From the NCBI GenBank assembly GCA_035545735.1, contig DASZXS010000041.1:1-64000 (forward strand): DNA of 64,000 nucleotides, read 5' to 3'. Shown piece after piece: positions 35,004-43,810 of this stretch (position 1 is the first letter of the stretch; each line of letters starts with the position of its first letter). Under the pieces are notes generated by a model. That model searched no databases, was not told the origin of the DNA, and saw nothing but the letters and a program-made list of their open reading frames with translations. The stretch is from JAJYKC01 sp035545735 (GTDB lineage Bacteria; Acidobacteriota; Terriglobia; Bryobacterales; Bryobacteraceae). The translations under genes and the position numbers were made by a program.

Positions 35004-36921
35004 GCGTAATTCGCAAATCATGGCCGTCGCTGGGGCAATGCGCGTACTCGAACGGCAGCTTGCGGTGGCACTCCGGGCAATATTTCCAGACCTTGGGCAA
35101 AGGACGAACGGCCCGCGAGCGGAGCCACTCCCGCCGGAACTCCGACTGGTCCAGCGAGAGATCGCGGCCCGCCTGCTCGAACGGCACAACCTGCAGGGAA
35201 GGGGAGCGGACCAAAGTCACGTCCACTTTGCGCGTGCCCGCGCGGCCCTCCACGTTCAGGGCCACACGGTCGCCGGGCTTATGCTGCCCAAGCCAGTCCT
35301 CCAGTTCCTTCTGATTGGCGAGTTTTCTACCGTCCCATTCCGTGATGCGGTCTCCGAGATCGAGGCCCGCGTCATAGAGCGGCGATTCGCGGAGAACCGG
35401 CGCGGTGATGGCGGCGCCCTCGTTTGAGAAATTCAACTGCGGCGCTCCGAGCCATAACTTCACGGGTTCCACGCTGCGCAGCAGCAGTCCCGCCCGCGAC
35501 AGCAGCGCCGCGTAGTCCATCGGTTCCTTACCGTAGATATGCCGTTCAAAAATTTCCCGCGCGAACGCCGGATCGGTGATTTCGCCGAGCGTTTTTTCGA
35601 GGTCCGGCAGCGTATAGGGCTTTTCGACGTCGGGATGCTCGCGCCACATCGTGCGCATCCAATCGTCGAGCGATTTTCCCGGGAACCGGGCGCGAATGGC
35701 CAGGTCGATTCCCAAGCCAAGCGCCTGGCCGTAGGTGTAGTACGAGATGAACGTATTTGCGGTGTTGTCTGGATCGTTGGCGGTGGCCGCATCCACAAAC
35801 GGCGCGCGGCGGCTCATATCCGTGACGTTAAAGACCGTCCGGCCCGGGTCGGTGAGGACGGCGCTCACCGCTCGCCCCATCGAGCCCGCGAAGTCTTGCA
35901 GGCTGGAAAGCCCCGCGCGGCGCAGGCTGAGTGTGGCGTAATAGCTCGTGAACCCCTCGGCGAACCATAACTCGCCGGACATGTTCGCACGCTCGAAATC
36001 AAATGGTTCGAGAGACCGCGGGCGAATGCGCCGCACGTTCCAGCAGTGAAAAAATTCGTGAGCCACAATGCCTAGCGCGTTTTGCGGGGCGGTTTTTAAA
36101 GCCCAGGGCCCGGTGATCACTGTCGAATCACGATGCTCCATGCCATCGCCCGAAGAATAGGGCAGGAGATCCAAAATGAAGGTGTATTCTTCGTTGTCAA
36201 ACTTCGGGAAGGCGCCGAAAACCCCCTCTTCTTCGGTGACCACGGCTTTGCAGAGATGCGCGAATGCGCTGGCTTCCTCCTCGCTGCCCTGGTGATGCAG
36301 CGCCAGCCGGAACTTGTGGCCGTCCACGGTCCATTTTTTTAGAGAGTGCGCGCTTAACTCGATGGGCGCATCCATCAGCATGTCGCGGCCGGGCGCGGTC
36401 CAGGAGCCGTCACTCTGAGGAGCCAGTTGGGTTGCGGGTTTCCAGGCCAGACCATTCGGAGCGTCGAAGTGCACGGATACCGGCGCGCGCTCGAAACCGC
36501 GCGCCCATACGAGCGCCGCCGGCGTGTTCAGGTGAGCGTGGGTCAAATCGATGGCGGTGTAGGTGCCGTCGGTGCGGTCGCCAAAGAGTGTGTATTCCAC
36601 CACCGCGGCGCCTTGAACTCCCTCGACATTCCACTGCGACGGATTGGGCTGGGTTACACGCAGAGAGCGCCCCTGGCCGTCGCTTGCGCGGAAATTGTAG
36701 ACGTTCTTTGCGAATTCGTGCAGCGCGTACCGGCCCGGCGAGGAGCGGCTCATGACAACTTCCAGCGTGGACCCCGGCACGTTCAGAAAAGTCACCCGAA
36801 CTTCCGCCTCGTGATGAGCCGCATGGGGGAATCGGAGTTCGTAGCGCACCTGCCGTTGAACAATCGGTCGTTGTGCAAACAGCGCCGAAGCGCAAAGAAA
36901 CAGGCAGAGAAGGCGGCCCAC
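34990..36921 (-). CDS. M61 family metallopeptidase with PDZ and C-terminal zinc-finger-like tail
   Basis: 643 residues from GTG, with a signal peptide (LLCLFLCASALFAQ). The M61 N-terminal beta domain is followed by a gluzincin active site HEFFHCWN (His288, Glu289, His292) and the downstream LWFAEGFTSYY, whose Glu is the third zinc ligand. A PDZ domain begins near 500 (LYDAGLDLGDRITEWDG). The tail has CPECH and a further Cys/His pair (CPSDGHD), a small zinc-ribbon-like ending, which is odd for an exported peptidase. A -10 box lies 8 nt before the GTG. Confidence 0.92.
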   Translation of the reverse strand: MGRLLCLFLCASALFAQRPIVQRQVRYELRFPHAAHHEAEVRVTFLNVPGSTLEVVMSRSSPGRYALHEFAKNVYNFRASDGQGRSLRVTQPNPSQWNVEGVQGAAVVEYTLFGDRTDGTYTAIDLTHAHLNTPAALVWARGFERAPVSVHFDAPNGLAWKPATQLAPQSDGSWTAPGRDMLMDAPIELSAHSLKKWTVDGHKFRLALHHQGSEEEASAFAHLCKAVVTEEEGVFGAFPKFDNEEYTFILDLLPYSSGDGMEHRDSTVITGPWALKTAPQNALGIVAHEFFHCWNVRRIRPRSLEPFDFERANMSGELWFAEGFTSYYATLSLRRAGLSSLQDFAGSMGRAVSAVLTDPGRTVFNVTDMSRRAPFVDAATANDPDNTANTFISYYTYGQALGLGIDLAIRARFPGKSLDDWMRTMWREHPDVEKPYTLPDLEKTLGEITDPAFAREIFERHIYGKEPMDYAALLSRAGLLLRSVEPVKLWLGAPQLNFSNEGAAITAPVLRESPLYDAGLDLGDRITEWDGRKLANQKELEDWLGQHKPGDRVALNVEGRAGTRKVDVTLVRSPSLQVVPFEQAGRDLSLDQSEFRREWLRSRAVRPLPKVWKYCPECHRKLPFEYAHCPSDGHDLRITPDAR

Positions 36922-36929
36922 GAGCGATC

Positions 36930-36935
36930 AGTATA
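36930..36935 (-). promoter_or_regulatory. -10 box, predicted leaderless start of the M61 peptidase
   Basis: On the minus strand TATACT is followed by GATCGCTC (8 nt) and the GTG at 36921. The start codon is supported by the signal peptide. There is no room for a ribosome site. Confidence 0.55.
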
Positions 36936-36946
36936 GCGTGGGTGGG

Positions 36947-37330
36947 TCAGCCTTTCTGTATCGGGCTTGCGAAGCAGACCGCGAAGCCTCCCGGTTCTTT
37001 CACCAGGATCTCGCGCATGCCGTAGAAGGTGGTGCGTTCCTCCATCAACACCTCGGTCCCTTCGATGCGCCGCTTCAGGTCGTCAAAGTCGGCTACTTCA
37101 AGGAACAATCCGATGCCTTGGCCGTGCAGTCGCTGCGCCATCACGGGCATGTCGGCGGTCACGCTGGCGCGCGTTTGCAGCATCAGCTCAGCGCCGTCCT
37201 TTTGGAGGATGACAAATGCGAGCGCGCCATCTTCCGGGACCTCGGCCGTCTTCTGAAATCCGATCCGGTCTACCCAGAATTCGAGAGACGGTTCAATCTT
37301 CTCTACCATCAGCACAGCCGTAATTTTCAT
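36947..37330 (-). CDS. VOC (glyoxalase/bleomycin-resistance) family protein
   Basis: 127 residues with one VOC domain: two beta-alpha-beta-beta-beta modules (TAVLMVEKIEPSLEFWVD; FVILQKDGAELMLQ; LFLEVADFDDLKRRIEG; VKEPGGFAVCFA). The Glu in KEPGG is a usual metal ligand. It may bind or isomerise a small metal-bound substrate or an antibiotic. Immediately downstream of the AraC gene (8 bp), so probably part of its regulon. Confidence 0.9.
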   Translation of the reverse strand: MKITAVLMVEKIEPSLEFWVDRIGFQKTAEVPEDGALAFVILQKDGAELMLQTRASVTADMPVMAQRLHGQGIGLFLEVADFDDLKRRIEGTEVLMEERTTFYGMREILVKEPGGFAVCFASPIQKG

Positions 37331-37338
37331 GCCTCATC

Positions 37339-38112
37339 TTATCGAGGCCCGGCGTGACGGTCTTGGAAAAAACGGCCATGCCCTTGCGCGGAACTCAACT
37401 CCGCGGCGTATTCGGTCGGACTAAGTCCGCTAAACTCGCAAAAGTCCTTCACGAAATGGCTTTGATCGTAGTATCCGGCATCGAGCGCGCATTGTGCCCA
37501 CCCGGCCTTCGGCTTTGCGGATAGGCCTCTCACAAGGCTGCGAAAGCGCACAATCCGGCAGAATAGTTTCGGGGGAAGTCCGGTTTGCCGCAAAAACAGC
37601 CGGCGAAGATGCCGCGAACTGACGCCCGCCAGGCGAGCCATTTCCCTCACGGATAGGTTGCCGCCGCGTTCCGCAACCCACTTCGCCATCTGTTGTACCG
37701 GGGTGGCCGGTAGCGGCGGACGCAGCTCCGATCCCAGCAGTCGAATCCACTCCGCCGGATCGCCGGCCGCGCTTAAACGCCTCTGCAAACCGGCCGCCCG
37801 ATTTCCCCACAGGTCTTCCAGGTTTACGGAGCCGTCGGTGATCTGGTCCGCATCGATCCCCAGACAGGCTCGCGCCATGGAAGGGTGAAAGCGGACGCCG
37901 GCGATCGTTTGCTCCCCGGCGTGAGCAACGACCTGAGTCCGAGTCATCGTTCCGATTGCGGCTAAGCGACCCTCGCGCGGAATCCACACGATGTCTTCGC
38001 ACCCGTCCGGCATTACGCGTTGGACGGCGGGCAGCGGACCGGTTTCCGAAGTCCAGAAGCATTCCACCCACTGCGCCAGGTGCGGGGAGGGAGCGTATTC
38101 GCGATACGGCAT
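37339..38112 (-). CDS. AraC-family transcriptional regulator
   Basis: 257 residues from the ATG at 38112; upstream open codons have no protein character. The N-terminal ligand domain opens with a HLAQWVECFWTSE-type strand. The C-terminal half has two HTH motifs typical of AraC (REMARLAGVSSRHLRRLF, then CALDAGYYDQSHFVKDF) and ends EFSGLSPTEYAAE. Likely an activator of the VOC gene downstream. It diverges from the fused sulfurylase gene. Confidence 0.9.
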   Translation of the reverse strand: MPYREYAPSPHLAQWVECFWTSETGPLPAVQRVMPDGCEDIVWIPREGRLAAIGTMTRTQVVAHAGEQTIAGVRFHPSMARACLGIDADQITDGSVNLEDLWGNRAAGLQRRLSAAGDPAEWIRLLGSELRPPLPATPVQQMAKWVAERGGNLSVREMARLAGVSSRHLRRLFLRQTGLPPKLFCRIVRFRSLVRGLSAKPKAGWAQCALDAGYYDQSHFVKDFCEFSGLSPTEYAAELSSAQGHGRFFQDRHAGPR

Positions 38113-38283
38113 CTGAAAATCAATGGTACAGAACTCAACGCTACAGGTCTTGGAAAGGAAAGAAACCGTCGGGTCGCCCTGCCGCCAGCCTTGTGCCGCC
38201 GCCTTCCGTCCTTGTACCATAAAAGCGAAGCGCAACCGCCTCGAAGCGGTTGCTTCCACCGGCTTTCGGGCTATCCCTTTCCA

Positions 38284-39864
38284 GTGCAAACGGACCCTTC
38301 TCTATCGAACGATCTCCCCGCTCCGGGTGACCTTCCGCTTCCTCACGGAGGCAGGCTGGCGAACGGTATGGCGGATGCCGCGCGCGCCGCCGAACTGAAG
38401 GCGGCTTCCGTCGAGTGGCTTTCCCTCGACCTGACGCCGTCCGACGTCTGCGATCTTGAACTGCTGCTCACCGGCGCGTATTCTCCCCTGGATGGTTTTC
38501 AGAATCGCGCGGACTATGAGAGCACGCTGGCGAACCGGCGTCTTGCGGGCGGCATCTTTTGGCCCGTCCCTATCGCGCTTCGTGTGAAAGAAACATTTGC
38601 ACAAGCGCTTCAGCCCGGCAATTGGATCGCCTTGCGGGAACCGGAAGGGCTCATGCTGGCGGCGATGCGAATCGCCGAAATCTGGCAGCCGGAAGGCGAG
38701 ACGTTATTTTGTCTGTCCGGGCCTCTCGAAGGCATTCAACTGCCCAGGCACTACGATTTCGAAAGGCTGAGAATTTCACCGGAAGCCATGCGCGCGTACT
38801 TCGAAAGCGCCGGTTGGGATCGGGTGGTTTCCTATCCTCTTGACCAGCCATTGAGCCGCGCCGGATTTGAGGCTACCCTACGCGCCATGGAATCGAGCGA
38901 ATCGAGGCTCCTGTTGCATTGCCTCACCGGTCCCGGAACAGGCGCAGGACTCGACGCCGGAGTCCGCTTGCGATGCTGCCAGGCGGTGATGCCGCGCTAT
39001 CCCGAAGGCTCGGCGCGCCTGGCGCTCCTGCCGCTGCCGGCCCATTCGGATGGTCCGGAGAATGTCCTTCTGCAGGCCATCGTTGCGAAGAATTTCGGAT
39101 GCCGTGGCGTTATGGTCGCCGGCTCGGAGGCGCAGCGGCTGGCCGCCGCGCACGAACGGGAACTGGGGATTCAAATGATTCCCGCGCCGCACGAGGAGTC
39201 GCTGGGCGGCGAGTGGAAGCAGTTGCTTTCCCACGGAGACCCCCTGCCGGCGCGGCTTGTTTTCCCGGAAATCGCCCGGGAGCTTCATCGAGGCTATCCG
39301 CCCCGGCACAAGCAGGGGTTCACCGTGTTTTTTACCGGACTTTCCGGCGCCGGCAAGTCGACCATCGCCAACATTCTGCGCGTCAAGCTCCTCGAACACG
39401 GCGCGCGGAAGGTGTCCTTGCTCGACGGGGACCTGGTGCGCAAACATCTTTCCTCGGAGCTGGGTTTTTCGCCGGAGCATCGCGACATCAACATCCGCCG
39501 GATTGGTTATGTCGCTTCGGAAATCACCCGGAATGGAGGGGCGGCGATCTGTGCTCCGATCGCTCCGTATCGGCGGGTCCGGCAGGAAGTTCGCGAGATG
39601 ATCCAGCCGCATGGCGGCTTTGTTCTCGTCTATCTCGACACGCCCATCGAAACCTGCGAAGCCCGCGACGTGAAGGGGCTGTATGCCAAGGCGCGCGCCG
39701 GCCTGATCACGGCGTTCACTGGAATTTCCGATCCATATGAAGCTCCTTCCGATGCTGAAATCATTTTGAACACGGCCGCGCTCGCTCCCGAGGAATCGGC
39801 GGGTCGGATCATAGCCTATCTTGAGCGCGAAGGCTATTTGTCGAGCGGACTGTGCGCCGAATAA
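38284..39864 (+). CDS. cysC: Fused ATP-sulfurylase-like domain plus APS kinase
   Basis: 526 residues from GTG 38284, chosen because the conserved PHGGRL block lies just after it; the ATG at 38386 would remove it. Residues 1-325 follow the PUA-like and catalytic layout of ATP sulfurylase, including PLDGFQNRADYE and VMPRYPEGSARLALLPL. But the QTRNPxHRxH motif is replaced by LDQPLSRAGFE (about 185-195) and GRDHAG by AGSEAQ (near 280). The C-terminal APS kinase is intact: GLSGAGKS at 352-359, LDGDLVR and GLYAKARAG. It likely makes PAPS from APS. cysQ follows directly. Confidence 0.88.
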   Translation: MQTDPSLSNDLPAPGDLPLPHGGRLANGMADAARAAELKAASVEWLSLDLTPSDVCDLELLLTGAYSPLDGFQNRADYESTLANRRLAGGIFWPVPIALRVKETFAQALQPGNWIALREPEGLMLAAMRIAEIWQPEGETLFCLSGPLEGIQLPRHYDFERLRISPEAMRAYFESAGWDRVVSYPLDQPLSRAGFEATLRAMESSESRLLLHCLTGPGTGAGLDAGVRLRCCQAVMPRYPEGSARLALLPLPAHSDGPENVLLQAIVAKNFGCRGVMVAGSEAQRLAAAHERELGIQMIPAPHEESLGGEWKQLLSHGDPLPARLVFPEIARELHRGYPPRHKQGFTVFFTGLSGAGKSTIANILRVKLLEHGARKVSLLDGDLVRKHLSSELGFSPEHRDINIRRIGYVASEITRNGGAAICAPIAPYRRVRQEVREMIQPHGGFVLVYLDTPIETCEARDVKGLYAKARAGLITAFTGISDPYEAPSDAEIILNTAALAPEESAGRIIAYLEREGYLSSGLCAE

Positions 39865-39881
39865 AGGAAACTACCCAGGAA

Positions 39882-40688
39882 ATGAAACTCTCCAGCGCCG
39901 ATATTCTGTCCCGGATTGAAGAGGCCCTCGACGCCGCCGCGCGCGTCGCGAATGCTTTTGTTCCGGGCGCCGTTAAAGCGGAGAAAAAACCCGATTTCAG
40001 TTTGGTGACCGAGGCGGATCGGGCGATTGACCAAATCTTGAAACGCGTCCTGCCGCGGGCCGGAGAGGGCTGGCTTTCCGAAGAGAGCGCCGATAGTCCC
40101 GGCCGATTGTCGTGCGAAGGCGTTTGGGTGGTGGATCCGCTCGATGGAACGCAGGAGTTCGTTAGCGGAATTCCCGAATGGTGCGTCTCCATCGGTTTCA
40201 CGTATCGCGGCAAGCCATACGCGGGAGGCATCCTGAATCCTGCCACGGGGGAGCTGATTCTAGGCTCTTCCGAGAGCGGAGTCGTTTATAACGGATTGCC
40301 CGCCCAGCCCACCAATCGCGAAAGCATGTCTGGAGGAGTCGTCCTCGCGAGCCGCAGTGAATTGCGGCGCAAGGAATGGGACCGTTTCGCGGATCGCGGG
40401 TTCGAGATCCGGCCGACTGGTTCGGTTGCTTATAAACTCGCTTTGGTTGCGGCCGGCAAAGCCGATGCAACCTGGACTCTCACGCCGAAAAATGAATGGG
40501 ATATCGCGGCGGGCGTGGCGCTGGTTGAGGCGGGCGGCGGATTCACGGCGACCACCGACGGAAAGTCACCCAGCTTTAATAACAAATCTCCTCTGTTGCC
40601 GGGGCTTGTTGCCGGTCCCGCATCTCTCCTGAGCGAGATGGAAACTCTTCTATCTCTGAAGCTTAGCGCCGAGACCGCGCCGGCTTGA
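39882..40688 (+). CDS. cysQ: 3'(2'),5'-bisphosphate nucleotidase / inositol-monophosphatase family
   Basis: 268 residues from the ATG at 39882; a GTG inside the previous gene (39852) is the alternative. The lithium-sensitive phosphatase fold has WVVDPLDGTQEFV (metal-binding Asp residues) and EWDIAAGVALVEAGGG near the C-terminus. In sulfur metabolism CysQ dephosphorylates PAP, the by-product of PAPS use. It is directly downstream of the APS kinase fusion, supporting that role over inositol phosphatase. Cytosolic. Confidence 0.87.
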   Translation: MKLSSADILSRIEEALDAAARVANAFVPGAVKAEKKPDFSLVTEADRAIDQILKRVLPRAGEGWLSEESADSPGRLSCEGVWVVDPLDGTQEFVSGIPEWCVSIGFTYRGKPYAGGILNPATGELILGSSESGVVYNGLPAQPTNRESMSGGVVLASRSELRRKEWDRFADRGFEIRPTGSVAYKLALVAAGKADATWTLTPKNEWDIAAGVALVEAGGGFTATTDGKSPSFNNKSPLLPGLVAGPASLLSEMETLLSLKLSAETAPA

Positions 40689-40724
40689 TTTTAGAGAACC
40701 TTTTCCTGTTTTATAACGTCTAAA

Positions 40725-40794
40725 CACTAGAAGCCGAATTGTTTTATTGCACCCCCTGGGGTGTAACTTTTGGGCCTTTCGGCTCACTCTAGTG
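40725..40794 (+). other. Long nested inverted repeat, candidate structured RNA leader
   Basis: The outer arms CACTAGA (40725-40731) and TCTAGTG (40788-40794) are perfect complements. Inside are AGCCGAA (40732-40738) and TTCGGCT (40778-40784), separated from the outer arm by a CAC bulge. A central hairpin TTGCACCCC / GGGGTGTAA (40747-40755, 40758-40766) pairs fully if one G-U is allowed. A TATAAC -10-like box at 40712-40717 would start transcription at the base of the outer stem. A 46-codon ORF begins 18 nt after it. Alternatives are a MITE-like element or an intrinsic terminator (TTTT follows the inner stem). Confidence 0.6.
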
Positions 40795-40811
40795 CAGGAC
40801 ACCGTTTGTAT

Positions 40812-40952
40812 ATGACTTCCGAAGAAGCAAAGCTCATCGCAGAAATTTTGGGGGAGCCCATCCCCGTCGAGGAATCCTCGCAGGAGAGGTCGGACGCCGA
40901 TGTCGACCCCACTGAACTAGAAGACTCGCTCTGCGCCGCCGCCTCCGCATAG
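40812..40952 (+). CDS. Tiny acidic ORF downstream of the structured element
   Basis: 46 codons from the ATG at 40812 (an in-frame start at 40770 would run through the inverted repeat). The product is very acidic (a TSEEAKLIAEILGE helix, then a Glu/Ser/Asp-rich centre and an Ala-rich end). No domain is recognised. It is included because it is placed directly after a structured leader, but it may not be translated. Confidence 0.35.
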   Translation: MTSEEAKLIAEILGEPIPVEESSQERSDADVDPTELEDSLCAAASA

Positions 40953-40998
40953 GCGAGGCACGCCCGTTTCCATTTTCTGCCGCAAATTCTGGGACGCC

Positions 40999-41028
40999 TT
41001 GACGCGCGTGAAATTGGAATGATATCTT
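40999..41028 (+). promoter_or_regulatory. Promoter of the MBL-fold gene
   Basis: TTGACG (40999-41004) and TATCTT (41023-41028) are separated by 18 bp. The predicted start of transcription near 41035 leaves a leader of about 30 nt before the ATG at 41065. Confidence 0.5.
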
Positions 41029-41064
41029 CCAAATTCCACAGCGGCATTTTTCCTCACAACTTCC

Positions 41065-42009
41065 ATGGAATTATACAAGGGCGCCTTTCAGATTCAGTCG
41101 GACTTCGGGGGAAGGAATCTTTTCCAATACCTGCTTGCAGGCGACCGTCTTATCTTGCTCGATAGCGGCATCGCCAGCACTCCCGAGGAAACGATTCTTC
41201 CGTATCTCGACCGGACCGGCATCGATCCGTCCCGGCTGTCGATGCTGATCACGACCCATCCGGATATGGACCATCAGGGCGGCAACGCGGCGATGCGGAA
41301 GGCGGCCCCCAACGCGCTGCTGGCGTGCGGGGAGGCCGACCGGGACTTGGTTTCCGATCCGGCGAATCTCTATGCTCGCCGGTACAATTACCTGCGCCCG
41401 AAACACGGCCTTGGGTTTGAGGAGACGCCTCCGCCGAGCGCCGGCTCGCGTTGCCGGGTCGACGTCGGATTCCGCGGCGGGGAAAAAATCGCTTTGAGCG
41501 ACGGGTGGGACGTGGAGGTTTTGCACGTCCCCGGCCATTCCCACGGCCACCTGGCGGTCTATGATCGCGCGCACAAGGCCGCGTTTGTCAGCGATGCGGT
41601 TCACGGACATGGCTGCCCGAAGAGAGACGGGAGCATGGCGTTTGCCGTCACCTATTACTACATTGACGTCTATCTCTCCACGCTTCGCTACCTCGAAGGA
41701 TTGGAACTGGACGCTCTTTATTCCGGGCACTGGCCAAACATGCACGGCGAGGAAATCGGCGACTTCTTCGCCGATTCGCGGCGCACGGTGGAGCGTCTTG
41801 ACCGGGCAATACTCGGCGCACTCGGCCGGCATCGCGCCGGCCTCACCCTAAAGGAACTGCTCCAGGAGGCGCGCAACGAGTTTCCCGAATGGCCGGTCGA
41901 CACGCTCGATTTGGCGATGTTCGCGGTTAAGGGACATCTGGAGCGGCTGGAACAGAGCGCTGCCGTCCGTTCTGACACCGGAATTCCTGTCCGCTGGATG
42001 CTTCCCTGA
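41065..42009 (+). CDS. MBL-fold metallo-hydrolase
   Basis: 314 residues of the metallo-beta-lactamase fold: LILLDSGIAS, the zinc-binding THPDMDHQGG (HxxxDH), VLHVPGHSHGHLAVY with the third His, FVSDAVHG with the bridging Asp, and SGHWPNMHG near residue 228 with the last His. The C-terminal 75 residues are a helical wing that could bind or dimerise. No signal peptide. The substrate is unknown (thioester, lactone or phosphodiester are typical). Confidence 0.92.
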   Translation: MELYKGAFQIQSDFGGRNLFQYLLAGDRLILLDSGIASTPEETILPYLDRTGIDPSRLSMLITTHPDMDHQGGNAAMRKAAPNALLACGEADRDLVSDPANLYARRYNYLRPKHGLGFEETPPPSAGSRCRVDVGFRGGEKIALSDGWDVEVLHVPGHSHGHLAVYDRAHKAAFVSDAVHGHGCPKRDGSMAFAVTYYYIDVYLSTLRYLEGLELDALYSGHWPNMHGEEIGDFFADSRRTVERLDRAILGALGRHRAGLTLKELLQEARNEFPEWPVDTLDLAMFAVKGHLERLEQSAAVRSDTGIPVRWMLP

Positions 42010-42020
42010 TCGTTCGTTCC

Positions 42021-43031
42021 ATGAAAACCCGTCAAAACGCAGTCCTCAACCTGCCGCGCACCGGAGGTCTGCAATTTCTGAGCGCGGAAATCCTGCCGTG
42101 GCACGGCATGACGATTTATCAGATCCGTGCCTGGCTGCCTTCCCTGGGCGAAGTGGAGCTTTTGGATCCGCCCCACCTCGACCGGCCTTCCAGCGCCGCG
42201 GGCGGGTTGCTGATCCCTTTCGCGAACCGTCTACGCGGGGTTGCCATCGAAGATGGGGCAGCCATCGAAGCGAATATACTGGGCCGGCGGGTCCGAATCC
42301 CCACCAACTGGGGGCGCCCCGATGCCGAGCGCCTCGCCATTCATGGGTTCATTCTCGATTCCGCATTTGAAAGTCTGGAGCAGGAGGAGGGCGACGGTCA
42401 CGCCGGTATTCGCGCCGCATTGGATGCCGGGAATTACGGCGGACGCTGGCTTTCGAGCACGAAACTCACGGTAGAGATGGCCCTGCGCCGCCGTTCGTTC
42501 ACTCTGTCGGTCACTGCGCTGAACCAGGGCGATGAGCGCGCCCCCACAGGCATCGGCTGGCATCCGAATTTCCGCTACCCGAGTGGACGCCGCGACCAGG
42601 TGATCCTGCGCGTCCCGGCGTCGGAGCGAGCCGCAATCAACAACTATCAGGATTGTTTCCCCGACGGACGGCTTATTCCGGTGGCGGGTTCCGAATTCGA
42701 TTTTTCTCAGCCCGGCGGATCGCGTCTCGGCTCTCTGTTTCTAGACGATTGCTTTACGGCTCTGCAGCGCGATGAGTCCGGCGCCGCTGTTTCCACACTC
42801 ACCGATCCCGCCGCGGGGTACCGGCTGGCCGTCAAGGCGGTTTCGCCAAAAATCTCCGCCGTCCAGGTTTATGCGCCGCAAGACCGGGGCTTTGTCGCGA
42901 TCGAGCCGCAATTCAACCGGGCCGACCCTTTTTCGCCCGTCTGGGGTGAGCAAGACACAGGCATGGTCATTCTTGAACCTGGCCAGTCCGTCGAATACCG
43001 GGTCGAACTCGAGCTACGCGAGATTTCCTGA
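42021..43031 (+). CDS. Aldose 1-epimerase (galactose mutarotase-like)
   Basis: 336 residues of the aldose-1-epimerase fold: GGLLIPFANRLRG at about 55, then LAIHGFILDSAFE, ALNQGDERAPTGIGWHPNF and AVQVYAPQDRGFVAIEPQFN. The catalytic His and Glu of the family are plausible in HGFI and IEPQ. It interconverts alpha- and beta-anomers of a sugar. The gene lies 11 bp after the MBL gene and 35 bp before the dienelactone-hydrolase gene, so it is probably in one operon with both. Confidence 0.88.
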   Translation: MKTRQNAVLNLPRTGGLQFLSAEILPWHGMTIYQIRAWLPSLGEVELLDPPHLDRPSSAAGGLLIPFANRLRGVAIEDGAAIEANILGRRVRIPTNWGRPDAERLAIHGFILDSAFESLEQEEGDGHAGIRAALDAGNYGGRWLSSTKLTVEMALRRRSFTLSVTALNQGDERAPTGIGWHPNFRYPSGRRDQVILRVPASERAAINNYQDCFPDGRLIPVAGSEFDFSQPGGSRLGSLFLDDCFTALQRDESGAAVSTLTDPAAGYRLAVKAVSPKISAVQVYAPQDRGFVAIEPQFNRADPFSPVWGEQDTGMVILEPGQSVEYRVELELREIS

Positions 43032-43066
43032 TCGCGCGTGTTATCCTCGCACCGGGAGTGAAAAGA

Positions 43067-43810
43067 ATGATCGAAGAACCGCTTGGAATTCCCGTGCCGG
43101 ACGGAGTGGCGGATGGGATACTCTATCGCCCGGAAGGCGGCGCTTCCTATCCTGGTGTTCTATTGTTGACCGATATCGGTGGAATTCGCGAGTCGTTCGA
43201 AGGTATGGCCCGCCGCCTTGCCGGGGAAGGCTACACAGTTCTCATGCCGAACGTTTTTTACCGGACCGGAACGCCGCCGCTGTTCGATTTTCCAGTCAAA
43301 CCCGGAGACGAGCGCGCCAAAAAACGATTCGATGAGCTGCGTGCTCCGTTGAAACCCGACGCCGCCGAACGCGACGCCGCCGCATATGTCGACTTCCTCG
43401 CGGCTCAGCCGGCTGTTCGGGATGCTCACCGCCTGGGCGTCGTTGGATATTGCTTTACGGGGGCGCTTGCCCTGCGCGCGGCGGCGGTGCGTCCGCAAAA
43501 AATTGCCGCCGCCGCTTCGTTCCATGGGGGAGGGTTGTACAACTCCACGCCGGCGAGCGCTCATTTACTGCTGCCGAGGATCTCCGCCCGCCTCTATTTC
43601 GGCCATGCGCAAAACGACCACAGCATGACGGCCGAGGCGATCGCTAACCTGAATCGCGCGCTGGAAGCCTGGGGTGGCCGCTTCGAAAGCGAGATCTACG
43701 AAGGCGCCTACCATGGCTGGACCGTCCCCGACAGCCCGGTTTACAACCCAGGTCAGGCGGAACGCGCTTCTGAAATGCTTCGAGAGCTGTTCGCCGCCGA
43801 ACTACGCTAA
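43067..43810 (+). CDS. Dienelactone hydrolase family protein
   Basis: 247 residues from the ATG at 43067 with GGGAG upstream; the GTG 9 bp earlier is the alternative. Alpha/beta-hydrolase with a cysteine nucleophile in GVVGYCFTG, Asp in HAQNDHSM and His in GAYHGWTV, the Cys-Asp-His triad of dienelactone hydrolases. GVLLLTDIGGIRE shows the oxyanion strand. Hydrolyses lactones or esters. Ends flush against the dehydratase gene, tail to tail. Confidence 0.92.
   Translation: MIEEPLGIPVPDGVADGILYRPEGGASYPGVLLLTDIGGIRESFEGMARRLAGEGYTVLMPNVFYRTGTPPLFDFPVKPGDERAKKRFDELRAPLKPDAAERDAAAYVDFLAAQPAVRDAHRLGVVGYCFTGALALRAAAVRPQKIAAAASFHGGGLYNSTPASAHLLLPRISARLYFGHAQNDHSMTAEAIANLNRALEAWGGRFESEIYEGAYHGWTVPDSPVYNPGQAERASEMLRELFAAELR

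Noticed and set aside
40747..40775. Inner hairpin read as an ordinary intrinsic terminator for cysQ
   Set aside because: The T-run is only TTTT, 3 bases after the stem, and two further arms extend the structure outward; kept as a possible alternative in the feature entry.
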